From contig JASLDA010000201.1 in the NCBI GenBank assembly GCA_030151745.1, positions 1 through 14,006 of the forward strand: 14,006 bases of DNA. Reading direction: 5' to 3'. The notes below the pieces were generated by a model. That model was given only the letters and a program-made list of their open reading frames with translations, was not told the origin of the DNA and made no database searches. Position 1 is the stretch's first letter; the number at the start of each line of letters is the position of its first letter. The position numbers and the translations under genes were made by a program. Positions 7,611 through 14,006 of this stretch are shown here, piece after piece. Source of the stretch: Chitinophagaceae bacterium. GTDB lineage: Bacteria; Bacteroidota; Bacteroidia; Chitinophagales; Chitinophagaceae.

Positions 7611-9350
7611 ATGAAAAAGCTCATTTACCTGTCCGCAATCCTTACGGGACTCGCGGCCTGCAATAATCCCGTCACAATGAAACAAGCAGGCGACCAGAAC
7701 ACGGCGTTCGACAGCTACAAGTCCCGCTTCATGGAAGCGTTCTGGCAGGTATTTCCCACTTGGGCCAGCTCGCAGGGATATCATAAATACGACAGCCTGC
7801 TCGGCATTTCGGATTCCGCCACGCTCGGGGCCATGGTCGGCTTCGCGAATGCGGAGCTCGACTCCCTGCACCGGTTCCGCCCGGAGGGACTGTCGAGCAA
7901 CAATCGTACGGACTATCACATTATGGAAGATCAGCTGAAGGGCATCGTCTGGCGTGTGAAAGAGCTGAAAGACTGGGAATGGGACCCCTCGGGTTATAAT
8001 GTCGGCGAAACCTTCGCCAGCATGCTCAACAACGACTACGACAGCCTTGATAACCGGCTGCGAGCCTTCGCAAAGCGCCTCAGGCAGGTGCCGGCCTACT
8101 ACGCGACGGCAAAGGCGAACATCAAAAACCCGACGCTGGAGCATACCGCGCTCGCCATCGAGCAGAACGAAGGCGCGCTTTCCGTCTTCACGGGCGACCT
8201 CCCCGCCGCCCTCTCGAAATCCGGGCTGAGCGCCGCCGAGAAAACGCAGCTGCAGGCCGCCGCAGACTCGGCAGTAGCGGCCATACGCTCCTATGCTGCC
8301 TGGCTAAGGGCACTGAAGAATCCCACCCCGCGCAGCTTTCGCCTGGGCCGCGAGCTGTATGCCAGGAAATTCGGGTTCGACATCCAATCGCGCTATACAG
8401 CGGACGAGATCTTCGACAAGGCCGTCAGGCATAAGCAGGAGCTGCACACGGAAATGGCGAAGCTGGCCCGCCAGCTCTGGCCCAAATACATGGGCAACGA
8501 AGCCGTTCCCGCAGACTCGCTCCAGATGATCCGGACCGTCATCGACAAGATCTCGCTGAATCATGTAAAGCCCGATTCCTTCCAGGCCGCTATCGAGGCC
8601 CAGCTGCCGGTGCTGCAACAGTTCGTGAAGGATCATGACCTGCTTTATATCGATCCGAAAAAGCCCCTGGTCGTACGCCGCGAGCCTGCGTATATGGCGG
8701 GCGTGGCCGGCGCCAGCATCAGCGCCCCCGGCCCTTACGATAAGAACGGGAATACATACTACAACGTCGGCTCGCTCAACGGATGGCCGGCAGCGCAGGC
8801 GGAAAGCTACCTGCGGGAATACAATCACTACATCCTGCAGATCCTGAACATCCATGAAGCCATTCCCGGCCACTATACCCAGCTCGTGTACGCCAACCAG
8901 AGCCCGAGCCTGATCAAATCGATTTTCGGCTCCTCTTCCATGATCGAAGGCTGGGCCGTGTACGCGGAACGGATGATGCTCGAAGAAGGATACGGCAACA
9001 ACGAGCCGGAGATGTGGCTCATGTACTACAAATGGAACCTGCGCAGCACCTGCAACACCATCCTGGACTACAGCGTGCATACCGGCAACATGAGCAAGGA
9101 ACAGGCGCTGCACCTGCTGATGGACGAGGCGTTCCAGCAGCAGGCCGAGGCCGAAGGCAAATGGAAGCGCGTCAGCGTAACCCAGGTGCAGCTTTGCTGC
9201 TATTTCACGGGGTATACGGAGATATACGACTTCCGCCAGGAGCTGAAAGCGAAGCAGGGCAAGGATTTCAAGCTGAAAGCGTTTCATGAGCGCTTCCTCG
9301 GTTACGGCAGCGCTCCGGTAAAGTATATCCGGGAGCTGATGCTTCAATGA
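7611..9350 (+). CDS. DUF885-family zinc-peptidase-like lipoprotein
   Basis: 579 residues from the ATG at 7611. Residues 1-17 are a lipoprotein signal peptide with lipobox LAAC (Cys17), so the mature protein should be lipid-anchored in the envelope. The body is mainly alpha-helical and matches the DUF885 family from memory. The family's zinc-binding motif is intact: HEAIPGH at 415-421 (HExxxxH type), followed by EGWAVYAERM at 446-455, which carries the likely third ligand and helix. DUF885 proteins are related to M2/M3-like gluzincin metallopeptidases, so peptide hydrolysis in the periplasm or at the cell surface is the probable role; the substrate is not known. An in-frame GTG at 7593 would add six residues before the signal peptide and sits upstream of the -7-like element, so it was not chosen. 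The gene is divergent from the TonB receptor, and a link through peptide uptake is conceivable but unproven. Confidence 0.93.
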   Translation: MKKLIYLSAILTGLAACNNPVTMKQAGDQNTAFDSYKSRFMEAFWQVFPTWASSQGYHKYDSLLGISDSATLGAMVGFANAELDSLHRFRPEGLSSNNRTDYHIMEDQLKGIVWRVKELKDWEWDPSGYNVGETFASMLNNDYDSLDNRLRAFAKRLRQVPAYYATAKANIKNPTLEHTALAIEQNEGALSVFTGDLPAALSKSGLSAAEKTQLQAAADSAVAAIRSYAAWLRALKNPTPRSFRLGRELYARKFGFDIQSRYTADEIFDKAVRHKQELHTEMAKLARQLWPKYMGNEAVPADSLQMIRTVIDKISLNHVKPDSFQAAIEAQLPVLQQFVKDHDLLYIDPKKPLVVRREPAYMAGVAGASISAPGPYDKNGNTYYNVGSLNGWPAAQAESYLREYNHYILQILNIHEAIPGHYTQLVYANQSPSLIKSIFGSSSMIEGWAVYAERMMLEEGYGNNEPEMWLMYYKWNLRSTCNTILDYSVHTGNMSKEQALHLLMDEAFQQQAEAEGKWKRVSVTQVQLCCYFTGYTEIYDFRQELKAKQGKDFKLKAFHERFLGYGSAPVKYIRELMLQ

Positions 9351-9423
9351 GGCTTGCCGGATGCGCCGGGCCGGGGCCTGCTCCTGGTTTTCATGCTCCC
9401 CGCAGTTCAAAAAAACTTGCATG

Positions 9424-9452
9424 TTGCCGGCTTGAGAAAGGCCCCTACTTTG
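9424..9452 (+). promoter_or_regulatory. Bacteroidota-type promoter of cytidine deaminase
   Basis: TTG at 9424-9426 (-33 element), a 19-nt spacer, then TACTTTG at 9446-9452 (-7 element), close to the TTG-N17-23-TAnnTTTG consensus and one base short in the -7. The start of cdd is 77 nt downstream, giving a leader of roughly 70 nt. The leader contains a small hairpin (GCTTGC at 9476-9481 and GCAAGC at 9486-9491) and the 10-bp palindrome CGGCCGGCCG at 9493-9502. It implies cdd is transcribed independently of the lipoprotein gene. Confidence 0.6.
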
Positions 9453-9529
9453 CAAAGCGAACTGCTCCGGCGCAGGCTTGCGTTTGCAAGCGCGGCCGGC
9501 CGTTCGCCGATTCGACAATTCAGCTAAGA

Positions 9530-10000
9530 ATGCAGCAATTCAGCTTTCCCTACGAGCTCAGCCTGAAGTCCCAGCTCCCGGGCGATGTGCAGGCCTTGAT
9601 CGGGGCCGCGGAAAAGGCCTCCGAAAAGGCATATGCGCCTTATTCCCGGTTTAAGGTCGGCGCGGTGCTGCTGCTCGCGGACGGCTCGACGATCTCCGCG
9701 GCCAACCATGAGAACGCGGCGTTCCCCGCCGGGATATGCGCGGAGCGTGCCGCGCTCAGCCAGCACGATATGCATGGCAAGCTTGCGATCAATGCCATCG
9801 CTATCGCCTACCAGGCAGTCGGCGGGAAAGACGACGGACCGCTGTCGCCCTGCGGCATCTGCCGGCAAAGCATCCTGGAAGCCCAGCTTCACCAAGGCAG
9901 CCCTATCAAGGTATATATGGCCGCCCCGGACGGGGAGGTCGTCCTGGTCGAGGACGCCAGCGACCTCCTCCCCTTCCATTTCAGCGGGAGGTTTCTCTGA
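9530..10000 (+). CDS. cdd: Cytidine deaminase
   Basis: 156 residues, the usual size of the homotetrameric, one-zinc-per-subunit bacterial cytidine deaminases. It converts cytidine and deoxycytidine to uridine and deoxyuridine in cytoplasmic pyrimidine salvage. Visible family motifs are YAPYSRFKVGA (35-45, nucleoside binding), HENAAF (60-65), CAE (70-72, zinc Cys70 and proton-shuttling Glu72) and PCGICRQ (107-113, zinc Cys108 and Cys111). The C-terminal 'DLLPFHFSG' is also typical. The reading frame is open upstream to 9347, but that extension is low-complexity, overlaps the lipoprotein stop and covers the promoter at 9424-9452. The ATG at 9530 is therefore the start; no clear Shine-Dalgarno sequence precedes it. 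It converges on the glycosyltransferase gene, with a hairpin between their ends. Confidence 0.96.
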   Translation: MQQFSFPYELSLKSQLPGDVQALIGAAEKASEKAYAPYSRFKVGAVLLLADGSTISAANHENAAFPAGICAERAALSQHDMHGKLAINAIAIAYQAVGGKDDGPLSPCGICRQSILEAQLHQGSPIKVYMAAPDGEVVLVEDASDLLPFHFSGRFL

Positions 10001-10030
10001 CAACCGGTTTACGGAGCCCTCCAGCTCTTC

Positions 10031-10061
10031 AAGGTGTCACCTCCAATGGAGGTGACACCTT
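10031..10061. terminator. Perfect 14-bp hairpin between convergent genes
   Basis: The left arm AAGGTGTCACCTCC (10031-10044) and right arm GGAGGTGACACCTT (10048-10061) are exactly complementary around a 3-nt loop AAT. It lies 30 nt after the cdd stop and overlaps the first two bases of the glycosyltransferase stop codon (minus strand, 10062-10060). Its place between convergent genes suggests termination for both strands. There is no run of T on either side, so it could instead be a dispersed REP-like palindrome or an mRNA 3' stabiliser. Confidence 0.6.
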
Positions 10062-11193
10062 AGTACCGGGTCTCCAGCATCAGATCCAGCACATGCCGGG
10101 CGATGGCATCCCAGTTATAGCGCTGGTAGAAGGCCCCGGGAATTTCCGGCTGCCGCTTCATGGCCTGGGGAATGGCTGCGGCATAGGCGTCCCAGTTGCC
10201 GTCCGGACAGACGATCAGGTTGGGACCGCAGGCCTCGGGGAGAATGCCGGCCGAACCGTTTTCCGTGCTGATCACGATCTTGTTATAGGCCAGCGCCTCG
10301 ATCGCTTTTGTCTTGATGCCTCCGCCCGTGGTAACCGGGTTCAGCATCAGGTCGCAGGCCCGGATAAGGAGGTCCAGGTCTTCCACATACCCCAGGTACC
10401 GCACGGCACCCTTCGTAGCCGCTATTTCTTCCTGCAGCGGCTCCGGCAGGCCTTTCCCGGCAATGAGGATCTCGCAGCGGAAGCCTGCCGCCTGCAATCG
10501 GGGCAGCACTTCGCTCAGGATATGACCGGTGGCCAGCGCATTGGGCGCATAGCTCTGCATGCCCAGGAAATACAACCAGGGCAGCTCCGGATCCAGGCCC
10601 AGCTCCCCGGCCAGCTGTTCCCGCGCCGCCGCCCGGCCTTTCGGCGGGGCCTTCAGCGGGGTGCCGTAGGGGGCCAGGTGGCATTTCTCCGGCCGCAGAT
10701 TATATGCCGCCACCGCATGATCGCAGTCCTCCGGCGTAATGAAGAAGATACCGTCCGCTGCACGCATCGCGTACCGCTCGTACATGTGAAAGATGCGCCA
10801 CCAGGGCTTTCCAAGCAGCCGGAATCGCATGGCCTCTATATTCTGGCTGCGCAGCACCCAGGGGATCCGCAGCTTCCGCGACAGCGCAACGGCCAGCGGG
10901 GCCATGTACGGATGCTCGCAGAAAATATGGGTGGCATCGTAGCGCCGGGCCATCCCCACGGCCCTGCGGTAACCATACAAGGGGATGTAGCGGTTTGGCT
11001 TCGCGGGAAAGAAAGGATGCATCACGAAGCTGAACGCCTCGTCCCCCTCGTTGTCCCGGGTGCCCAGCACATGGTCCTGGCAAAGCCGTCCCAAGGCATC
11101 ATGCATGGAAACGATGCTCCAATGCCCGCCGCTGCTGGGAGGAAGTATGCGGTACGGAGCGATCGTGAGAATACGGCAGGCGGCGGGGACCAT
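10060..11193 (-). CDS. Glycosyltransferase, GT-B fold (GT4-like)
   Basis: 377 residues from the ATG at 11193. There is an N-terminal Rossmann-like half ('RILTIAPYRILPPSSGGHWS', 7-26) with a glycine-rich loop. The middle, 'VLRSQNIEAMRF' (113-124), resembles acceptor-binding regions of sugar transferases. The C-terminal nucleotide-sugar-binding half contains 'WLYFLGMQSYAPN' (206-218), 'ILIAGKGLP' (242-250), 'YLGYVEDLDLLIRACDLMLNP' (266-286) and 'GGGIKTKAIEALAYNKIVIS' (290-309), the donor-binding signature of this superfamily. It presumably transfers a sugar from a nucleotide-sugar donor to a surface glycan or lipid; donor and acceptor cannot be read from sequence. No membrane segment is apparent. 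An in-frame ATG at 11232 would add 13 residues, but it lies upstream of the TACTTTG element at 11200-11206, so 11193 is preferred. No other polysaccharide genes are adjacent. Confidence 0.92.
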   Translation of the reverse strand: MVPAACRILTIAPYRILPPSSGGHWSIVSMHDALGRLCQDHVLGTRDNEGDEAFSFVMHPFFPAKPNRYIPLYGYRRAVGMARRYDATHIFCEHPYMAPLAVALSRKLRIPWVLRSQNIEAMRFRLLGKPWWRIFHMYERYAMRAADGIFFITPEDCDHAVAAYNLRPEKCHLAPYGTPLKAPPKGRAAAREQLAGELGLDPELPWLYFLGMQSYAPNALATGHILSEVLPRLQAAGFRCEILIAGKGLPEPLQEEIAATKGAVRYLGYVEDLDLLIRACDLMLNPVTTGGGIKTKAIEALAYNKIVISTENGSAGILPEACGPNLIVCPDGNWDAYAAAIPQAMKRQPEIPGAFYQRYNWDAIARHVLDLMLETRY

Positions 11194-11199
11194 AGGCTG

Positions 11200-11206
11200 C
11201 AAAGTA
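11200..11206 (-). promoter_or_regulatory. -7 element of the glycosyltransferase promoter
   Basis: The minus strand reads TACTTTG, then CAGCCT, then the ATG at 11193, so the element ends 6 nt before the start codon. A transcription start about this far from the element would give a leaderless mRNA. No TTG is seen at the expected -33 distance. That position is occupied by the palindrome at 11220-11233. Confidence 0.5.
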
Positions 11207-11219
11207 AGGATTCGGATCG

Positions 11220-11233
11220 CATGCCCGGGCATG
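11220..11233. promoter_or_regulatory. 14-bp palindrome in the divergent promoter region, possible operator
   Basis: CATGCCCGGGCATG is a perfect palindrome placed between two facing promoters: around the -33 position of the glycosyltransferase promoter and 1 nt before the -7 element of the phosphatase promoter. This is where a dimeric repressor could control both genes. It could also be chance in GC-rich DNA. Confidence 0.3.
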
Positions 11234-11234
11234 G

Positions 11235-11242
11235 TACTTTTG
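11235..11242 (+). promoter_or_regulatory. -7 element of the phosphatase promoter
   Basis: TACTTTTG is an exact match to the Bacteroidota -7 consensus TAnnTTTG. A TTC at 11211-11213, 21 nt upstream, is the best -33 candidate (two of three bases). The phosphatase ATG is 86 nt downstream. Confidence 0.5.
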
Positions 11243-11316
11243 CAGCCAGGACCGGGTAGATTCCGGCCTGCAGTGTACAGACGCCATTGGACGCAGGATT
11301 CAGGGGTTGTCGGAAA

Positions 11317-11322
11317 AAGGAG
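11317..11322 (+). promoter_or_regulatory. Ribosome binding site that sets the phosphatase start
   Basis: AAGGAG ends 6 nt before the ATG at 11329. It is the clearest Shine-Dalgarno sequence in the window, where most genes show none. It supports 11329 rather than the upstream in-frame ATG at 11287. Confidence 0.65.
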
Positions 11323-11328
11323 TATGAT

Positions 11329-11805
11329 ATGCGTATTCTAATGGTTTGCCTGGGGAATATCTGCCGTTCCCCCATTGCCGAAGGAGTTCTAAAAGCCAAA
11401 GCCGCGGCCGCCGGGCTGGACTGGCACATCGACAGCGCCGGCACCGAAAAATATCATATCGGGAAGCCCCCGCACCCCTTCTCGCAGAACATCTGCAGCC
11501 GGCATGGGATCGATATCTCGGCCCAGCGCGCACGCCGTTTTACACCCGCCGATCTCACCGGTTACGACCTGGTGTATGCGATGGCCGACGATGTGCTGCG
11601 CGAGATCCGCCGCATTTCCGGTCCTAAGGCCGACTACAGGCACGTCAAGCTGTTCCTCGATGAGCTGGAGCCTGGCTGCGGCAGATCCGTACCGGATCCC
11701 TGGTACGGCGACGAGGAAGGTTACGCCGGCGTCTACGATATGATAGACGCCACCTGCGATGCCATCCTAAAAAATCATGGTCCGGCAACCGCTTTTCCCG
11801 CCTGA
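11329..11805 (+). CDS. Low-molecular-weight protein tyrosine phosphatase
   Basis: 158 residues, the normal size for cytoplasmic LMW-PTPs. The P-loop CLGNICRS (7-14) supplies the catalytic Cys7 and phosphate-binding Arg13 of the CX5R motif. DPWYGD (123-128) carries the general acid Asp123, followed by the usual 'GYAGVYDMID' helix. It dephosphorylates phosphotyrosine on proteins. In some bacteria relatives (Wzb type) control capsule export kinases, but no tyrosine kinase or capsule export gene is in view, so that role is only a possibility. It is divergent from a glycosyltransferase, and hisS follows 48 bp downstream on the same strand. The start rests on a good ribosome binding site and on the conserved MRILMVCLGN beginning. 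Confidence 0.95.
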   Translation: MRILMVCLGNICRSPIAEGVLKAKAAAAGLDWHIDSAGTEKYHIGKPPHPFSQNICSRHGIDISAQRARRFTPADLTGYDLVYAMADDVLREIRRISGPKADYRHVKLFLDELEPGCGRSVPDPWYGDEEGYAGVYDMIDATCDAILKNHGPATAFPA

Positions 11806-11853
11806 TTTGCTTAACATCGCAGCCGTCTTTTCCGGGAGCTCCTTCGCTTCCGC

Positions 11854-13251
11854 ATGTATTCCAGTATGTCCATGAAGCCGTCCATTCCCCAGGGCACCCG
11901 CGATTTTTCGCCCGCCGAGGTCCGCCGCCGCCAATATATTTTCGATACGCTCCGCGACATTTTCGAGCGCTATGGCTTTCAGCCGCTGGAAACCCCGGCC
12001 ATGGAGCAGCTCAGCACCTTGATGGGCAAATACGGCGAGGAAGGAGACCGGCTCATTTTCAAGATCCTCAACAACGGGATGCATGAAAGCAAGAAGAAAG
12101 ACACGCTGAACGAGGAATGGGGCCGCCTCCTGGAAAAGCCCTACAATACGCCGCTGATCACCGAACGGGCGCTGCGCTACGATCTGACGATTCCCTTTGC
12201 CCGTTTCGTGGTGATGCGGCAGAACGAGCTCGCATTCCCGTTCAAGCGCTACCAGATGCAGCCCGTATGGCGCGCCGACCGCCCACAACGGGGCCGCTAC
12301 CGAGAGTTCTGGCAGTGCGACTGCGACGTGGTAGGCAGCGGCTCCCTGCTGTACGAGGCCGAGCTGCTTTGCATATACCGCGGCGCTTTTCACGCCCTCC
12401 GGATGCCGGGCGTGACGGTGAAGATCAACAGCCGCAAGCTGCTGGCGGCGCTGGCGGAAGTCTGCGGCGCGCCGGATCGGATGCTGAGCATTACCGTAGC
12501 CCTGGACAAACTGGATAAGATCGGCTGGGACGGCGTCAAGGCGGAGCTTGAGCAGCGCGGCATTACCACAGCAGGCATAGAGACCATCCACCGTATAATA
12601 AGCATACGCGGCAACAACGAGGAGCTGCTGACGGCCCTGGACGAGACTCTGGGCAAAACCGATATCGGAGCCGCCGGAATCGGGGAGCTGCGCAGCACTC
12701 TAGCCTACCATGAACAGCTGGCCGAGGCCGACTGGGATTCCGAGCTCAGGGTTGACATCAGCCTGGCCCGCGGCCTGAACTATTACACAGGTGTCATCAT
12801 GGAGGTCACTACCAGCGCCGTGACCATGGGCTCTATCGGCGGCGGCGGGCGCTATGACGACCTGACGGGGCTCTTCGGCCTCAAGGGCCTCTCGGGCGTC
12901 GGCATTTCCTTCGGCATCGACCGCATCTACGATGTGCTGTTGGAGCTGAACCTGTTCCCCGAGACGCTAGCACCGGGTGCAAAGGTGCTGGTGCTGAATT
13001 TCGGCGGCGAGGATGAGCGCTACGCCCTGGGCGTTCTCAAAGCGCTCCGCAATGCGGGGATCACTTCGGAGATCTACCCCGAGCCGGCCAAGTTCGACAA
13101 GCAGATGAAATACGCCAACAAGCGGGGCGTGCCATATGTGATCATCGCCGGCGAAACCGAGCGGGAAGCCGGAATGCTGGCGCTGAAGGATATGCAAAGC
13201 GGCGGACAGCAGAGCTTGAGCCTGGAGGGGGTTATTGGGAGCTTGCAGTAG
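11854..13251 (+). CDS. hisS: Histidyl-tRNA synthetase
   Basis: 465 residues from the first ATG. It charges tRNA-His with histidine in the cytoplasm. Class II core elements are visible: the conserved start KPSIPQGTRDFSP (8-20), 'PLETPAME' (44-51, motif 1 region), 'RYDLTIPFARFV' (108-119), motif 2 'YQMQPVWRADRPQRGRYREF' (133-152), the histidine-specific motifs RGLNYYTG (306-313) and SIGGGGRYDDL (327-337), and motif 3 GVGISFGIDR (348-357). Residues about 375-465 are the anticodon-binding domain. The segment at 79-101 ('SKKKDTLNEEWGRLLEKP') lengthens the region before 'TERALRYDL' compared with E. coli, as I recall is usual in Bacteroidota enzymes. In-frame ATGs at 11866 and 11872 are equally plausible starts: homologous proteins often begin MKPSIP, which is the 11872 start. 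No Shine-Dalgarno sequence or promoter decides between them. Confidence 0.96.
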   Translation: MYSSMSMKPSIPQGTRDFSPAEVRRRQYIFDTLRDIFERYGFQPLETPAMEQLSTLMGKYGEEGDRLIFKILNNGMHESKKKDTLNEEWGRLLEKPYNTPLITERALRYDLTIPFARFVVMRQNELAFPFKRYQMQPVWRADRPQRGRYREFWQCDCDVVGSGSLLYEAELLCIYRGAFHALRMPGVTVKINSRKLLAALAEVCGAPDRMLSITVALDKLDKIGWDGVKAELEQRGITTAGIETIHRIISIRGNNEELLTALDETLGKTDIGAAGIGELRSTLAYHEQLAEADWDSELRVDISLARGLNYYTGVIMEVTTSAVTMGSIGGGGRYDDLTGLFGLKGLSGVGISFGIDRIYDVLLELNLFPETLAPGAKVLVLNFGGEDERYALGVLKALRNAGITSEIYPEPAKFDKQMKYANKRGVPYVIIAGETEREAGMLALKDMQSGGQQSLSLEGVIGSLQ

Positions 13252-13305
13252 CCAATAGCCAATAGGCAATAGAATAGGCAATAGGTAATTTGCAATAGGC
13301 AATGG
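13251..13305. repeat. Degenerate CCAATAG/GCAATAG short repeats after hisS
   Basis: Starting at the last base of the hisS stop codon, the units CCAATAG, CCAATAGG, CAATAGAATAGG, CAATAGG, TAATTTG, CAATAGG and CAATGG follow each other with slight variation. The stretch is much more AT-rich than the genes around it. The pattern fits an expanded, decayed tandem repeat; nothing is encoded. Confidence 0.7.
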
Positions 13306-13430
13306 ATCCTTAGCTTATAAAGTTGGGGGAGGCCTTTGCTTGTCGCGTATTGTGGCTGTAATGAAGCGCGCAGTCATGGTTTATATACAACAGCATTCAC
13401 TAGGTATGTGCCGCGTGCGGCTCCTGGCAA
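13306..13430. other. Non-coding intergenic stretch before the terminator
   Basis: The rest of the 238-bp gap between hisS and the DUF6089-like gene. It has mixed composition, with a short AT-rich patch around 13379-13389 and a small hairpin (GCCGC at 13410-13414 with GCGGC at 13417-13421). I see no gene, tRNA or convincing promoter here. Confidence 0.5.
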
Positions 13431-13464
13431 AGTAAAAGGCCGCCCTTCAGGACGGCCTTTTACT
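13431..13464. terminator. Strong bidirectional intrinsic terminator
   Basis: AGTAAAAGGCCG (13431-13442) pairs perfectly with CGGCCTTTTACT (13453-13464). One C/A mismatch and a few further pairs (CC with GG) sit towards the TTCA loop. The AAAA on the left arm and TTTT on the right arm give a T-tract on whichever strand is read. It sits 179 nt after hisS (+) and 25 nt after the DUF6089-like stop (-), so it can end both convergent transcripts. Confidence 0.85.
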
Positions 13465-13489
13465 CTAAACGCGGTTTTCGGCTTTCGCA

Positions 13490-14006
13490 TCAGCGGTAGT
13501 AGTTCTTCGCTTTTCCGGGGAAGAAGCTCGGGCACTTGGTCTGGATATATTCCTTGATATTGCCCAGGGCGCTGAAATAAATAGCTACGTTCAGGCCGCA
13601 GAAATAGTACCAGTCGTTCTGCTTGGAATCGCCGCGCTGGTACTTGTAGTTCGGATAGTCCCCTTCCCAGTCGGGCCTTTCGTTGCCGCGAAATGAGAGA
13701 TTCGCCGCCTGCGTGCCGCGATAGGCTTTGAGCGTATCCATATTCACATAGGAGCGGCTTACATCGTCCAGGTAATCGGTCGCCGTGTAGCGGAGCCCCA
13801 CTTCGGTAGTGATGACGAGGGTCTTGCCGATCAGGAACTTCAGACCGCCGCCGAAAGGAAAAGCGACGTTGACGAGCTTATACTCCTTACGGTCGGGATA
13901 CTGGGCAAGGCCCTGGCCTTCCGTGCTGAGCGGGCGGAGAAACACCTTATCGCCGTTAGGCGTCGTGGTATAGGGATTGTAATAGAACAGCGCCACCCCG
14001 CCGAAG
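13490..14006 (-). CDS. DUF6089-like outer-membrane beta-barrel protein (N-terminus beyond window)
   Basis: Only the last 171 residues are visible. The frame is open to the window edge ('FGGVALFYYNPY...') and ends with TGA at 13492-13490. The pattern matches, from memory, the Bacteroidota DUF6089 family of small outer-membrane barrels: 'FGGVALFYYNP', then 'LRPLSTEGQGL', a strand pair 'NVAFPFGGGLKF' and 'TEVGLRYTATDYLDDVS', and a last strand 'NDWYYFCGLNVAIYFS'. Aromatic and glycine alternation supports beta strands. After the last strand there is a 26-residue tail with one Cys ending NYYR. The role is unknown in this family. The GTG at 13996-13994 is an internal valine, not a start. The strong terminator lies 25 nt downstream. 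Confidence 0.82.
   Translation of the reverse strand, partial: FGGVALFYYNPYTTTPNGDKVFLRPLSTEGQGLAQYPDRKEYKLVNVAFPFGGGLKFLIGKTLVITTEVGLRYTATDYLDDVSRSYVNMDTLKAYRGTQAANLSFRGNERPDWEGDYPNYKYQRGDSKQNDWYYFCGLNVAIYFSALGNIKEYIQTKCPSFFPGKAKNYYR

Noticed and set aside
9347..9529. 61-residue N-terminal extension of cytidine deaminase
   Set aside because: It overlaps the lipoprotein stop codon, includes the cdd promoter and precedes the normal beginning of the family.
11194..11232. 13-residue N-terminal extension of the glycosyltransferase
   Set aside because: Its ATG lies inside the palindrome and upstream of the TACTTTG promoter element.
8304..11259. Open frames antisense to the DUF885 lipoprotein (8304-9518, -) and to the glycosyltransferase (9736-11259, +)
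   Set aside because: The opposite-strand genes carry intact family motifs, while these frames show no recognisable domain or signal.
11287..11328. 14-residue N-terminal extension of the phosphatase
   Set aside because: A clear AAGGAG ribosome binding site precedes the ATG at 11329, where the conserved protein begins.
13336..13557. 73-residue open frame on the plus strand after hisS
   Set aside because: It runs through the bidirectional terminator and into the antisense of the DUF6089-like gene, and has no ribosome binding site.
1..14006. CRISPR array, transposon, prophage or toxin-antitoxin system
   Set aside because: No regularly spaced direct repeats with unique spacers, no transposase or integrase motif, and no small gene pair with such features were found on either strand.

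Overview
The window looks like chromosomal DNA of a GC-rich member of the Bacteroidota, most likely in the Chitinophagia. This is inferred from four things: secreted proteins built of PKD and Ig-like repeats, a TonB-dependent receptor with an N-terminal carboxypeptidase-regulatory-like domain, a DUF6089-type outer-membrane barrel, and promoter elements of the Bacteroidota type (TTG...TAnnTTTG). There is no rRNA, tRNA, CRISPR array, transposase or phage gene.

Layout. Positions 1-4871 hold a two-gene minus-strand unit: a 549-aa secreted cysteine-rich protein (4871-3222), then, 12 nt further on, a very large secreted multi-PKD/Ig-like protein (3209 to 1). The second gene is still open at the window edge after 1069 residues. 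A 228-bp intergenic stretch, strikingly AT-rich in its distal part, separates this unit from a minus-strand TonB-dependent receptor (7517-5100). Divergent from the receptor is a DUF885 zinc-peptidase-like lipoprotein (7611-9350). It is followed by cytidine deaminase (9530-10000) with its own promoter. A GT-B glycosyltransferase (11193-10060) converges on the deaminase, and a perfect 14-bp hairpin lies between their ends. The glycosyltransferase is divergent from a low-molecular-weight protein tyrosine phosphatase (11329-11805), and histidyl-tRNA synthetase (11854-13251) follows. After hisS come a degenerate CAATAG-type repeat and a strong bidirectional terminator. Last is the C-terminal part of a DUF6089-like outer-membrane protein (14006-13490), cut by the window edge.

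How it works together. The left half is cell-envelope biology: an exported protein pair that probably acts at the cell surface, an outer-membrane transporter and a periplasm-facing lipoprotein peptidase. The right half is mostly housekeeping: pyrimidine salvage, tRNA charging, a phosphatase and a glycosyltransferase. Several start codons lie only 6 nt downstream of a -7-like promoter element, which suggests leaderless or near-leaderless mRNAs and helped choose the starts. I do not see a clear new multi-gene system. The most unusual items are the secreted cysteine-rich pair and the symmetric promoter region between the glycosyltransferase and the phosphatase.
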